Shown here piece by piece: positions 24,798 through 34,284 of a stretch of 64,000 nucleotides of DNA (position 1 is its first letter; each line of letters begins with the position of its first letter). This DNA comes from DSWT01 sp049975385. GTDB taxonomy: Bacteria > Chloroflexota > Anaerolineae > B4-G1 > SLSP01. The position numbers were made by a program, and so were the translations under genes. The stretch lies in contig JBNGDO010000003.1 in the NCBI GenBank assembly GCA_049975385.1, forward strand, positions 1 through 64,000. The letters are read 5' to 3'. Below the pieces are notes generated by a model. It was not told the origin of the DNA, did no database searches, and saw only the letters and a list, made by a program, of their open reading frames with translations.

Positions 24798-27434
24798 CTA
24801 TGGTGCCGCGGTCATACGCAGCGGCAACCGTGTGACGATGCATAGCCCAGGTCTTTCTGGATCGTCGGTATACGGACTCTTGGCATGGACTGTCCCACCG
24901 TGAGCGGCAACGACGGATCTAACCAATGCCAGCCCTAACCCTACACCGCCGTAACGGCGCTTAGCGCTGCCATCCACCTGGTAAAAACGCTCGAAGATGC
25001 GTTCCAATTTGTCTTGCGGAACCCCGATGCCGTTGTCGCATATCGACAGTATCGCTTCGTGCCCTTGTTGTTCCACGCGGATCCTGATATGGCCGCCCGG
25101 TGCGGTGAACTTGAGCGCGTTACTGATGAGGTTATCCAGGAGACGGTGGAACTGTAGTCGGATGCCGTGAATGAACAACGGGGTGTCGGGTACTTCCGAG
25201 TATAATGTCAGCGCTCTCAGGCGCGCTTCATTCTGGAACTCGGTACTCACAGCGCTGACGAGATGGGTCAAATCAATCGATTCTACTGATGGCTTTTCCG
25301 TCTTGGTATTCTCCATTTGCCATTGCAAGGTGATGTTTTCCACAAGCTCACTTAGCATAGTGCTGCGCCTTGCAATGATGTCGATGGCCTCAGTCTGCAG
25401 TGCCTCAACCGGACCGAGTGATCCATCGCGCAGCATTTCGGCATATCCCATCACCAACGCGATCGGCGTGCGCAGTTCGTGCGAGATGTTCTGTAGCATC
25501 TCGTCTTTCATCCGATCCAGTTCTTCCTGACGCTTCAGTGCTTCCTCCAATACCTGAGCTTGATGTGCGGTCGCTTCGTAGAAACGGGCGTTCTGCAGGG
25601 CCAGGGCAATGGGCACGCGCAATGTTTTAAGCAATTGCTGATCTTCTGCTTTGTGGAGTGTGTTTTCTTTTCCGGCCAGCGAAAGAATGCCAATCAATTC
25701 GTCGCGTATTTTGAGTGGGATATCCAGCGTAAATCCATCGTCAACTTCGCGTTGGGAGGCCACCCAACGGACCAGGGTTTGTTCTGTGTTTTCAGCGCTA
25801 AGACCGTAAACCGTTCTGACGGGTTGCGTAATACCTTGTTCGGAAATAGCAGTGAGTGTGTGTTCGTCTTTGTCCCACAGATGAATGATCCCGCGTCGGA
25901 TATTGAGCGCGCTTTTGATGTGAGCCAGCGCGCGTCTGGCCACCTCCTTCAATTCGAGCGTCTCCGCGAGTGTTTGCGAGAGGGTGTTCAGAATTGTTAA
26001 GTGTTGGCGCTCCGCTTCCAGGGATTCGATCAGGCGCAGATGCTCTATTGTTGCAGCGACATAATCCGCAAAGAGTTGTAGGTGTTCCGCATCCGCGGCA
26101 GTGAATTGACCGGAGCGACTGCCATCGGCGTTGAGGAAACCGATTACCTCATCACGGACGATGAGTGGTGTCCCTACGTAGGCACGAATGTTTTGGGTTC
26201 CTTCGACGGGGTTCCAGAGCGAAGAACTGCCGGTATCCACAATCAGAAGGGGACAGCGATTCGTTGCCATGTATTTGTAGGTTGATAGCGCTTCGGGAAG
26301 TACGCTGGTCTTTGTGACGGCGCTTGGGTCGATGTTCAAGTGCTGGTAACCTGTTGCAGCGGCCATCTCGAGGTGGTTGTCTTTCACGAGAAAGATGTTA
26401 GCGGCGTCGCCTGGCACGATGCTCGACGTTTTCTCAACCGCCAGTTGAATTGCCTCGCGTGGTGTGCGCGCGCGCGACAACGCCAGCCCTGCTTCTGAAA
26501 GCGCTTCTAGCTGCCGGCGGGATAACTCACGCATTGTAACATCCATAACGCTGGCGATCAGCGCCGGGCGCCGGGCATGCATCGCATAAGAGCCGTAGGC
26601 CTCTACGTCAAAGATGCCACCATCTTTGCGGATGCCCTTAAAGTTGAAGCGAACTGCTTGCATTTTTCCTTGGAGGCAGGCATTGACATTTTCCTCAACC
26701 TCTGCCCGGTTTTCTGGTGCGGTCAGATCGAGTGGGCTGAGTCTTTCAATAATCTCGGCTGGGCTTTCATATCCAAACATGTGCGTTGCTGCCGGGTTGA
26801 CATACCGTACGAGATCGGCTTGGATAAGCACGATGCCGATAAGGGCATGTTCTGAAAGGCGGCGGAAACGCTCTTCGGATGTGCGCAAGGCTTCCTCGGC
26901 CTCTGCGCGCCGCGACTCGGCTTCCATGCTCTCCAGTGCGAAACTGGCATCGGCGGCGATTTCTTTCAGAAGCTGTATTTCAGAGGCGTCGAAGGCGTTG
27001 CGCTCGGTCGTGCTAACATTCAGGATCGCATCGATTGTTTCGTTAACGCGAATGGGCACAGCGGCGGTTGTCCATGCCGCCGATGCCATTTGCGAGCGCG
27101 ATTCGCGCCCGTGCGATTCCGGCTTTTGCTCGATGACAGTTCTGCCTTCATTAAGGGCCCGTTTGGCGACGGTCAGGTTGTAGGGGGCTTGTGCGATGTG
27201 CGTGTCAAGTTGATCGTAGTGTGCTGAAGGACCAGCTGCGCTGACAGCCGGATACAAGTTACCACTACGTAGTTCTCCAATCCAGACGGCTTTGTAACCA
27301 CACTCCTGGGCCAGGACGTTGCACACTTCTTGCAGTAGTTGTCGGCGATCTCGGCGAATGTACAGGATCGCCTGGTTGATACGTTTGGTTGCGCGCAGCG
27401 ACTGGTTGAGGCGTTCGAGATGGTCTTTTCGCAT
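24798..27434 (-). CDS. Cytosolic GAF-PAS-GAF-GAF sensor histidine kinase
   Basis: 878 residues with no membrane segment. Order: GAF (about 25-165), PAS (about 190-300, SEHALIGIVLIQADLVRYVNP), GAF (about 320-460), GAF (about 480-625), a short coiled coil, the HisKA domain with phospho-acceptor His near 653 (NISHELRTPIAL), then HATPase_c with N, G1 (NGIGVPQ near 801), F and G2 (GVGLGLALV) boxes intact. It should autophosphorylate in response to small molecules or redox signals bound by the GAF/PAS domains. No response regulator is adjacent, so its partner is elsewhere. It starts 11 bases after the amidohydrolase stop, so the two are co-transcribed. Confidence 0.93.
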   Translation of the reverse strand: MRKDHLERLNQSLRATKRINQAILYIRRDRRQLLQEVCNVLAQECGYKAVWIGELRSGNLYPAVSAAGPSAHYDQLDTHIAQAPYNLTVAKRALNEGRTVIEQKPESHGRESRSQMASAAWTTAAVPIRVNETIDAILNVSTTERNAFDASEIQLLKEIAADASFALESMEAESRRAEAEEALRTSEERFRRLSEHALIGIVLIQADLVRYVNPAATHMFGYESPAEIIERLSPLDLTAPENRAEVEENVNACLQGKMQAVRFNFKGIRKDGGIFDVEAYGSYAMHARRPALIASVMDVTMRELSRRQLEALSEAGLALSRARTPREAIQLAVEKTSSIVPGDAANIFLVKDNHLEMAAATGYQHLNIDPSAVTKTSVLPEALSTYKYMATNRCPLLIVDTGSSSLWNPVEGTQNIRAYVGTPLIVRDEVIGFLNADGSRSGQFTAADAEHLQLFADYVAATIEHLRLIESLEAERQHLTILNTLSQTLAETLELKEVARRALAHIKSALNIRRGIIHLWDKDEHTLTAISEQGITQPVRTVYGLSAENTEQTLVRWVASQREVDDGFTLDIPLKIRDELIGILSLAGKENTLHKAEDQQLLKTLRVPIALALQNARFYEATAHQAQVLEEALKRQEELDRMKDEMLQNISHELRTPIALVMGYAEMLRDGSLGPVEALQTEAIDIIARRSTMLSELVENITLQWQMENTKTEKPSVESIDLTHLVSAVSTEFQNEARLRALTLYSEVPDTPLFIHGIRLQFHRLLDNLISNALKFTAPGGHIRIRVEQQGHEAILSICDNGIGVPQDKLERIFERFYQVDGSAKRRYGGVGLGLALVRSVVAAHGGTVHAKSPYTDDPERPGLCIVTRLPLRMTAAP

Positions 27435-27445
27435 GCACGCGTCTC

Positions 27446-28864
27446 TTACCGGCCCTGAACTAACTGTCGCGCGATGGCGTTGTGTCGCTCTACCGTAGTG
27501 GGGACATCGATGGTGAGCAAGCGCCCATCCTGGATCACGACGCGCCCGTTGATGACCGACAGATCGGTGTATTGCGGGTGGCAGAAGACGGTTGCTGCCA
27601 GGGAATCGTGGACCGCGCCGCCGGCGTACCCGAGTGTGTCCAGACGCAGTCCGATGAAGTCGGCGGCCTTGCCGGGTGCGAGCTGCCCGATGTCGTCTCG
27701 TCCCAGAACGTCGGCCCCACCACGTGTCCCGATCCAGAGCGCTTCTTCTGCGCTGAGGCCGGCAGGATTACCCCCCCTTTTCTTCCCCTCCACCAGGGGG
27801 GAGAGGGAGGAGGGGCAAACGCGTTGCAACAGCATGGCCAGGCGCGCCTCTGCCAGCAGGTGCGAGCTATCGTTGCTCGCTGATCCATCGACACCCAGGC
27901 CGACAGGGACGCCTGCATCCAGGTAGGCGCGTACGGGGGCGATGCCGGAGCCCAGCCGCATATTGCTCGCCGGGCAGTGCGCCACGCCGGTATGCGTGTG
28001 AGCCATTTCGTTAATCTCCTCCGCGTCGACGTGAACGCCATGAGCGAACCACACGTCGTCGCCAAGCCAATCCAGTGATTCGGCGTAGCCTACGGGCCGC
28101 TTGCCGGAGGTTGCCAGGCAGAATTCTTCTTCATCGAGTGTTTCTGCCAGGTGGGTGTGTAACTGCACACCGTAGGTACGCGCCAGACGCGCAGATTCGC
28201 GCATCAAGTCCTCGGTGACAGAGAACGGCGAGCAGGGCGCCACAGCGATCCGCAGCATCGCATAGGGTTGCGCGTCGTGGTAGGTTTCGATGACGCGTTG
28301 CGTGTCCTTGAGAATAAAGGCTTCATCTTCGACGACGCGATCCGGTGGCAGTCCGCCCTGGCTTTCGCCCAGGCTCATCGAGCCGCGGGTGGCGTGAAAG
28401 CGGATGCCGATTTCCTGCGCGGCGCGGATTTCGTCGTCCAGGCGCGCGTCGTTGGGGAAGATGTATAGGTGGTCAGACGTGGTGGTGCAGCCGGAAAGCA
28501 TCAACTCCGCCAGCCCGGTCAGCGCGCTGGCGTAGATAGCTTCGCCGTTCAGTCCGGCCCAGATCGGGTACAGTGTGGTTAGCCATCCGAACAATCCCAC
28601 ATCCTGCGCGGCAGGGATGGCGCGCGTGAGCGTCTGGTAGAGGTGGTGGTGCGTGTTGACCAAGCCTGGGAGAATGACCATGCCCGATGCGTCGATGACG
28701 CGATCGGCGGTGTGGTGCGCGAGTTCGGCGGTCGTCCCCACGGCTTCAATGACACCGCGTCCCTCGGCATTGTTATGCACAAGTAAACCACCGTTGGTGA
28801 TGCGGCGGCGCTCATCATCCATCGTGATCAGCAGTGTGGCGTTTTTAAGCAAAAGTGTGCTCAT
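27446..28864 (-). CDS. 8-oxoguanine deaminase-like amidohydrolase
   Basis: 472 residues of the TRZ/ATZ/guanine-deaminase family. Metal ligands are visible: NTHHHLYQTLTR near residue 70, HTHLAET, FAHGVHVD, and the late Asp in GLGVDGSASND. The sequence around SSHLLAEARLAMLLQRV is close to 8-oxoguanine deaminases, which convert 8-oxoguanine to urate, but relatives with other aminohydrolase activities cannot be excluded. After LLQRV there is an odd Pro/Ser/Gly/Lys-rich stretch of about 16 residues encoded by a palindromic G/C-run element. A promoter is readable at 28898-28925. Confidence 0.85.
   Translation of the reverse strand: MSTLLLKNATLLITMDDERRRITNGGLLVHNNAEGRGVIEAVGTTAELAHHTADRVIDASGMVILPGLVNTHHHLYQTLTRAIPAAQDVGLFGWLTTLYPIWAGLNGEAIYASALTGLAELMLSGCTTTSDHLYIFPNDARLDDEIRAAQEIGIRFHATRGSMSLGESQGGLPPDRVVEDEAFILKDTQRVIETYHDAQPYAMLRIAVAPCSPFSVTEDLMRESARLARTYGVQLHTHLAETLDEEEFCLATSGKRPVGYAESLDWLGDDVWFAHGVHVDAEEINEMAHTHTGVAHCPASNMRLGSGIAPVRAYLDAGVPVGLGVDGSASNDSSHLLAEARLAMLLQRVCPSSLSPLVEGKKRGGNPAGLSAEEALWIGTRGGADVLGRDDIGQLAPGKAADFIGLRLDTLGYAGGAVHDSLAATVFCHPQYTDLSVINGRVVIQDGRLLTIDVPTTVERHNAIARQLVQGR
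27769..27816. repeat. Palindromic G/C-run element inserted in a coding region
   Basis: Runs of C7, C4, G6 and G4 with a small palindrome (CCCCTCCACCAGGGG) occupy about 48 bases in frame, encoding about 16 residues (centre PLVEGKKRGG) between the conserved AMLLQRV and LSAEEAL blocks. This looks like a small repetitive element that landed inside the gene without breaking the frame. Confidence 0.6.
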
Positions 28865-28897
28865 ATGTCCCCCCGTGAGATTGCCCAGAGGCGTATT

Positions 28898-28925
28898 TTT
28901 ATACCATAGTTTAACACAACGGCAA
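28898..28925 (-). promoter_or_regulatory. Promoter of the amidohydrolase-kinase operon
   Basis: Minus strand: TTGCCG (28920-28925), 16-base spacer, TATAAA (28898-28903). Confidence 0.55.
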
Positions 28926-28962
28926 CAGAGAGCAACTGTTTGATTGCCCCCTCAGACTGGGG

Positions 28963-28990
28963 TTGTTTTGTCTTTCAACCGTGTTACACT
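28963..28990 (+). promoter_or_regulatory. Possible promoter of the amidase gene
   Basis: TTGTTT (28963-28968), 16-base spacer, TACACT (28985-28990), 56 bases before the ATG at 29047. Both boxes are one or two bases off consensus. Confidence 0.45.
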
Positions 28991-29046
28991 CGGTATTGTG
29001 TTGTAGAGTTGGAATGATAGGAAGTTTTTGGGGAGGCTGATGTGCT

Positions 29047-32000
29047 ATGGTGGGATTGTCGAAATGGCTTAGAAGCGCTAGTAGCCTTGGAAGCATAGGC
29101 ATCTTAGTGTTATTGTTGGGATTGTCGACCGGGCAAACGGTGGCGATTGATCCGCCGCCGGACGTGACTGATCAGGTGCAGACTTTGCTGGCGGAAGCCG
29201 ACCTTCCCTGGGCTGTGCACGATGTCAGTTTTTCCGCTCAGACGCTCGCGGTCTGTCTCGACGTTCCATTGGAGACGCTATGCACGGACGACGGCTTGGG
29301 TGCCGAGACGGTGCAGGCTGCTGTGCAAAGGGCGCTCGTGCCCCTGGATTGGCGCGTGTTGCACGTGCAGGCGCGCGACCAGGAAACCGGCGCGTGCCGG
29401 GCACTCTCGAGTTTCCTGCACCGTGCTGTAACTCACGTGTCCGCGTCGACACGAATTCCCGCCGTCGACAGCGCTGCTACGCGTCCTGCGTTTTCGTTTT
29501 CGCGTAGCCTGGTAGGGAAGACGATCTACGTTAGTGCGGGCCACGGCTGGCAGTGGAGTTACGGGTCGGAAGCGTGGCGCCCGCAGCGCGGCGTCAACGA
29601 GGGGATCATCGAGGATCACAATAACGCTGAAGCCGTCGGGCAATACCTGATCCCCTACCTCGAGAGCGCCGGTGCGACGGTCATCCCGGTGCGCGAGCGA
29701 GATTGGAACACAGCACGTGTCATCGTGGACAATGACCAGGGCGCGCCTGGCTATGTCGAGACGGGGGTGTGGGTTACTTCGGTACTGACCGGTTACGCTG
29801 GCGGGACGTATCGTTTTGCCTCTACGGTAGCGGGCACGCCCACGGCGACGGCCTCCTGGCAGATCGCCGTCCCGCAGCAGGGGACTTACGCGCTTTACGC
29901 GTGGGTCTATCCCGGCTGGAACCGCGCCCCCGACGCGCGCTACACCGTATCCCATGCCGGTGGTACGAAGCACGTGTGGCTCGACCAGCGTATCCGGCAG
30001 CAGACGTGGCGTTATCTGGGCACGTTCCCCTTCTACGCGGGCACGGCGACGGTAACGCTGGACAACGCTTCGGCGGGTGGCAGCGGCGCCGTCGTCATCG
30101 CCGACGCGCTACGCCTGGGCGGTGGTAGTTTCGACAGCCTGGACGGTATCGTGACCGACGCAACGTTCCCGCCGCAGCGTCCCTGGTGGGAGACGGCGAC
30201 CTTCTACTACAGCCAGTGGATGGGGTTGAATTACGATGATTGGGAAGGTTTCAACGATGTAACCGCGCGCCCGATGTTCGCGCGTTGGAATCACGCGGGG
30301 AGTGGGGAGGATGCGCTCTACATCTCGTGGCATACCAACGGCTACACTGGCACGACGCGGGGTACAGAGTCCTATATCCACAACGGGGACACCTATTCGC
30401 GCACGCTTGGCAGCCCGGAATTGCAAACTGCCGTCCATACAGAACTGCTCCACGACATTCGTGTAGGGTGGGATGCTGCGTGGGTGGATCGCGGGCAGCG
30501 CCAGGCGGACCTGGGCGAGTTACGGATGCTGTGGGATGACGATCCCGCGACGCGGATGCCCGGCGTTCTTCTGGAGATCGCCTTCCACGATAACCCGGAG
30601 GACGCGCAGGCGCTCAAGGACCCGCGTTTCAACCAGTTGGCGGCGCGGGCCGTCTATCAAGGGATTGTGCGCTATTTCGAGCAGCGGGACGCCGTGGATT
30701 TGATTACATTGCCGGAGCCGCCGACGCATCTGCGCGTGCAAAACCTCGGCGGCGGTGCGGTGCGTGTGGCGTGGCAGCCCTCACCCACGGATGGCGCGGG
30801 GCTGCGCGGCGAGGCCGCGACTGGCTACCGCATCTACACCAGCCCCGACGGGTTCGCCTGGGGGGCGCCGGTTGCGGTTGCCGGAACGGCGCACACGCTG
30901 ACCGGGCTGGCGGTGGGGCAAACGCTCTACGTCCGCGTGACAGCGACCAACGACGGTGGCGAATCCTTGCCCACAGAGGTCCTGGGCGCGCGTGTGGGCG
31001 ACCATCCGCTCGTGTTGATCGTCAATGGCTTCGACCGGCTCCACGCCGACGAAATCGTCATCCAGTACGATCCGGTGGAGGGGCCGAACGCGCGCCTGTG
31101 GGTCGACCAGATGAATAGCCAGGATTACGTGGTGCATCACGGCGAGGCCGTGCCTGCGATTTATGCCTGGGATAGTTCCAGCAACGAGGCGGTGCGCGAC
31201 GGTCTGGTCTCATTGCAGGACACGCTACTCGTCGATTGGCTGCTTGGCGAGGAGGCAACACTGGAAGATGGCACGTTGGATGCTGCTGAACGCGCCGCGC
31301 TGTTGGCGTTCCTCAACAGTGGGCGCGCGCTGCTCATCAGCGGATCGTATCTGGCCTGGGATCTCGACGGCATGGGGCGAGCACCTACCTTTATGCACAA
31401 CGTATTGCGTGCCGGGTATGTCGTCAGTGACGCTGAAACATCTACTTTCCAATCGGTAGTTGACGGCGCGTTTGACGGTTTGGGAGCATTCACGTTCGAT
31501 GCGCCAGACGTCTACCTCGTCGATGCGCCGGACGCGCTCACACCGCTGAATGGCGCGACTGCGGCGTTAAGTTATGCCGGCGGGGTGGGGGGAACGGCGG
31601 CAATCCAGTATGTTGACGGTTGCCAGCGATTGCTTGTCCTCGGATTTCCACTCGAAGCTGTGCCGCAGCCGTCACGCGGCGCGTTGATGACGCACACGCT
31701 GGATTACCTCTCCGCCTGCCTGATGCCCGATACGACGATCGCGACACCTCAAGCAAGCGGCGCCTACAGTGTGACGCCCGCCTTTACCGGTTCAGCGTTT
31801 GCGTGGGGGTTGACGGGTGTGTCGGTGCAGGTACAGCGGGGTGACGCCGAAGACGCTTTCTGGACTGGCACAAGTTGGGGCGTGCCGACGTGGCTGACGG
31901 CGACGGGAACGTCGTCGTGGAGCTACCCGCTCCCCACGCTTACGGAAGAGGGCGACTATACTGTAACGGCGCGCGCCGAAAGTATACGCGAGGGTAGTGC

Positions 32001-32376
32001 GTGGCTCGACCCCACACCTGCTCAGGTAACCTTCACATACGATGTCACGCCGCCACTCACGCCGACGCTGATCACGCCTACGGGTGGTGTCTTTCTGCGG
32101 ATGCCCTTACTCGTCTTCCAGTGGACTGCGCCTGAGGACGACGGTTCGGCGTTAGCCTACCGGCTGGAAATTGTCGCTCACGCAGGCGCTGCCGTGCGCG
32201 TCTACGATGTGCCCACAACGACGTACGCGGCGACGTTGCCTACCGGCGTTTACACCTGGCGCGTGCGGGCGATCGATGCAGCAGGCAATGCCGGCCCGTG
32301 GAGCGATGTTGCCCTCTTCGAGGTGGAGGTGGAGCAGATTTTTCTGCCATCGGTGATGCGTCAATACGAAAAGTAA
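29047..32376 (+). CDS. Secreted N-acetylmuramoyl-L-alanine amidase, multidomain
   Basis: 1109 residues with a signal peptide (..SIGILVLLLGLSTGQTVA). After about 130 residues the Amidase_3 fold begins: KTIYVSAGHGW (first zinc His near 160), then EDHNNAEAVGQYLIPYLESAGATVIPVRE (Glu ligand). A golvesin C-terminal-like beta domain is inserted (about 235-360: ASWQIAVPQQGTYALYAWVY). The amidase then resumes with LYISWHTNGY (second His) and VLLEIAFHDN (catalytic Glu). A fibronectin III domain (about 560-650), an unknown domain with GFPLEAV, and a second beta domain follow. The C-terminus QIFLPSVMRQYEK resembles that of the C25-like protein. Likely cuts the stem peptide from peptidoglycan outside the cell. 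Confidence 0.88.
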   Translation: MVGLSKWLRSASSLGSIGILVLLLGLSTGQTVAIDPPPDVTDQVQTLLAEADLPWAVHDVSFSAQTLAVCLDVPLETLCTDDGLGAETVQAAVQRALVPLDWRVLHVQARDQETGACRALSSFLHRAVTHVSASTRIPAVDSAATRPAFSFSRSLVGKTIYVSAGHGWQWSYGSEAWRPQRGVNEGIIEDHNNAEAVGQYLIPYLESAGATVIPVRERDWNTARVIVDNDQGAPGYVETGVWVTSVLTGYAGGTYRFASTVAGTPTATASWQIAVPQQGTYALYAWVYPGWNRAPDARYTVSHAGGTKHVWLDQRIRQQTWRYLGTFPFYAGTATVTLDNASAGGSGAVVIADALRLGGGSFDSLDGIVTDATFPPQRPWWETATFYYSQWMGLNYDDWEGFNDVTARPMFARWNHAGSGEDALYISWHTNGYTGTTRGTESYIHNGDTYSRTLGSPELQTAVHTELLHDIRVGWDAAWVDRGQRQADLGELRMLWDDDPATRMPGVLLEIAFHDNPEDAQALKDPRFNQLAARAVYQGIVRYFEQRDAVDLITLPEPPTHLRVQNLGGGAVRVAWQPSPTDGAGLRGEAATGYRIYTSPDGFAWGAPVAVAGTAHTLTGLAVGQTLYVRVTATNDGGESLPTEVLGARVGDHPLVLIVNGFDRLHADEIVIQYDPVEGPNARLWVDQMNSQDYVVHHGEAVPAIYAWDSSSNEAVRDGLVSLQDTLLVDWLLGEEATLEDGTLDAAERAALLAFLNSGRALLISGSYLAWDLDGMGRAPTFMHNVLRAGYVVSDAETSTFQSVVDGAFDGLGAFTFDAPDVYLVDAPDALTPLNGATAALSYAGGVGGTAAIQYVDGCQRLLVLGFPLEAVPQPSRGALMTHTLDYLSACLMPDTTIATPQASGAYSVTPAFTGSAFAWGLTGVSVQVQRGDAEDAFWTGTSWGVPTWLTATGTSSWSYPLPTLTEEGDYTVTARAESIREGSAWLDPTPAQVTFTYDVTPPLTPTLITPTGGVFLRMPLLVFQWTAPEDDGSALAYRLEIVAHAGAAVRVYDVPTTTYAATLPTGVYTWRVRAIDAAGNAGPWSDVALFEVEVEQIFLPSVMRQYEK

Positions 32377-32421
32377 CCCCTCTCACAAGCTTGCGGCACA
32401 CTGGCAAGCCCGTGAGAGGGG
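32377..32421. terminator. Two-part hairpin after the amidase gene
   Basis: Outer stem CCCCTCTCAC / GTGAGAGGGG and inner stem GCTTGC / GCAAGC begin directly after the TAA stop. It can function for either of the two converging genes. Confidence 0.75.
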
Positions 32422-32472
32422 CGCGAGGAGGAACTATGCACACATAAGTGGGCATGAGTTAACAACCATTTT

Positions 32473-34284
32473 CTATAGGCCTGGCATAGCGATGGGTATG
32501 GTGAAGAAGAAGGTGCTGCCTTCGCCGGGTGCGCTCTCCAGCCAGATCCGACCACCGTGCATTTCCACCAGGTTCTTGGCGATGGTCATCCCTAATCCTG
32601 TTCCATTTTGTTCTTCAGCATTGGGATCGACAACGCGGAAAAATTTGGTGAAGAGGCGCAATTGATTTTCTGGGCTGATACCGATACCGGTATCGCTGAT
32701 CGCACAGCGAATGAAGTCGGGCTCGTCGACAGAAAGCCAGGTTTTGACCGTGATCGTGCCTTCGTCTGGCGTGTACTGAATCGCGTTCCGCAGGAGAATG
32801 GTCAGAATTTGCTGCAGCCGGTCGTGATCGGCATAAGCCTGCGGTAGATCATCCCACGACTCACAGGTATAGCGCAAGTGTTTTCTCTCCACGTCCTTTT
32901 GCAATCCTTTCATAACCTCTTCAAGTGTCGCGTTGAAATCGACCGCGCGCAGACTGAGCCGCAACCGTCCCGCTTCCATCTCAGCGACGTCCGAGAGATC
33001 ATTGACGATAGCGATAATGCGCTGGATGCTTTGCGCGATGGTTTCGACAAATTCCTGCTGTTGTGGCTCGAGCGCTCCGGCCATGCCGGTCTTCAGCATA
33101 TCGCTGTATCCAAGGATGTACGTCATCGGCGTGCGGAGCTCGTGCGCCATCGTGGAAACGAACTCGGATTTGGTCATATTGGCCTGGCGCAAGGCCTCGT
33201 AGAGCCGTGCATTTTCGACGGCAGTGGCGATGTTGTCGGCGACGCGGGTCACCAATTCTAGTTTGCTTTTCTTGAACGAGCGTTCTTCGGTGACCAGGTA
33301 GAGCACACCGATCGGGCGTGTGTCGCGCAATAGCGGCAGGACCAGGTAGTGTTCCTCGATGATCGGTTCGCGTGTGGAAATGCAGCGCATGGCTAACAGG
33401 CTATTTGGCTTGACGTCGCTGTCTTTGGTGAGCCAGCGAACACCCGCTTCTGCGATCAGCCCAATCACGCCGGCCTCTGCACCAGACGCGGCGACAGCCC
33501 ATGCCGCACTGCGCTCCATCACCCGGTTGAAGTGCAGGCTGGCGTTGAGGTCGCGCATCATCTCTTGTAGGATGGTCAGTTCGCGCATCTTCTCAGCGAG
33601 CGCCTGATCGATTTTCTGATGTTCTTGCGCATTGTAAATCGCCATCGCCGCGTTGTTGGCGAATGCGCTCAGGCTTGCCATATCTTCCTCGGTGAACACA
33701 TCCGTGCGTGCTCGGTTGTCGAGGTAGATTGCACCAAGCGTTTCACCTTTGTAGATCAGGGGAACGCACAACGTCGCGCGCAGCCCATAGGCGATGATGC
33801 TTTCGCTCCCCTCGAACCGTGGGTCGATCTGCGCGTTTGTGCTGAGGATTGGACTTTTCTTTTTGATTGCTTGACGCACGATGCTGTGGCTGAATTGGAT
33901 GTCGTCATCGGTGAAAAGCACGTACGAGGTGCTGTGCGTCATCTCCACCTGGGGGTCACCGTTTGCATCGAGAAGGAGTAGCATACCACGTTCCGCGGTG
34001 GTGATCTGGATGAAGGCATCCAGCACGGCTTGCAGGGTTTGTCGCCACTCCAGCGAGGCATTGATCGAGTGTGAAATATCGTAGAGCATGCTGAGGCGGG
34101 CGCTTTTTTCCAGCATCATATCCGTCTGAATTTGCCGGATCATCGTTTCCCAGGTTTGCATCTGCGCGCCAAGCGCCTCAAGCGAGACCCCGTTCTGGAG
34201 CGTGTGGCGCTGCTGGCGGATCTCGGTTTGTAGCTGGGCTAACACCTCTTTGGCCTGGGCTGTGCTGATATTCACACTCTCCAT
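32473..34284 (-). CDS. Cytosolic tandem-GAF sensor histidine kinase
   Basis: About 603 residues from ATG 34284 (MESVNIS). An N-terminal coiled coil (about 1-60) leads to GAF 1 (about 65-215, YDISHSINASLEWRQTL), GAF 2 (about 235-350), HisKA (MAHELRTPMTYILGYSDML, His near 380) and HATPase_c with DTGIGISPEN and NGTGLGMTIAKNLVEMHGG. No membrane segments. The ATG overlaps the TAA of the upstream glycosylase-like gene by one base (TAATG), with GGAGGTG in the end of that gene, so translation is coupled. No adjacent response regulator. Confidence 0.93.
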   Translation of the reverse strand: MESVNISTAQAKEVLAQLQTEIRQQRHTLQNGVSLEALGAQMQTWETMIRQIQTDMMLEKSARLSMLYDISHSINASLEWRQTLQAVLDAFIQITTAERGMLLLLDANGDPQVEMTHSTSYVLFTDDDIQFSHSIVRQAIKKKSPILSTNAQIDPRFEGSESIIAYGLRATLCVPLIYKGETLGAIYLDNRARTDVFTEEDMASLSAFANNAAMAIYNAQEHQKIDQALAEKMRELTILQEMMRDLNASLHFNRVMERSAAWAVAASGAEAGVIGLIAEAGVRWLTKDSDVKPNSLLAMRCISTREPIIEEHYLVLPLLRDTRPIGVLYLVTEERSFKKSKLELVTRVADNIATAVENARLYEALRQANMTKSEFVSTMAHELRTPMTYILGYSDMLKTGMAGALEPQQQEFVETIAQSIQRIIAIVNDLSDVAEMEAGRLRLSLRAVDFNATLEEVMKGLQKDVERKHLRYTCESWDDLPQAYADHDRLQQILTILLRNAIQYTPDEGTITVKTWLSVDEPDFIRCAISDTGIGISPENQLRLFTKFFRVVDPNAEEQNGTGLGMTIAKNLVEMHGGRIWLESAPGEGSTFFFTIPIAMPGL

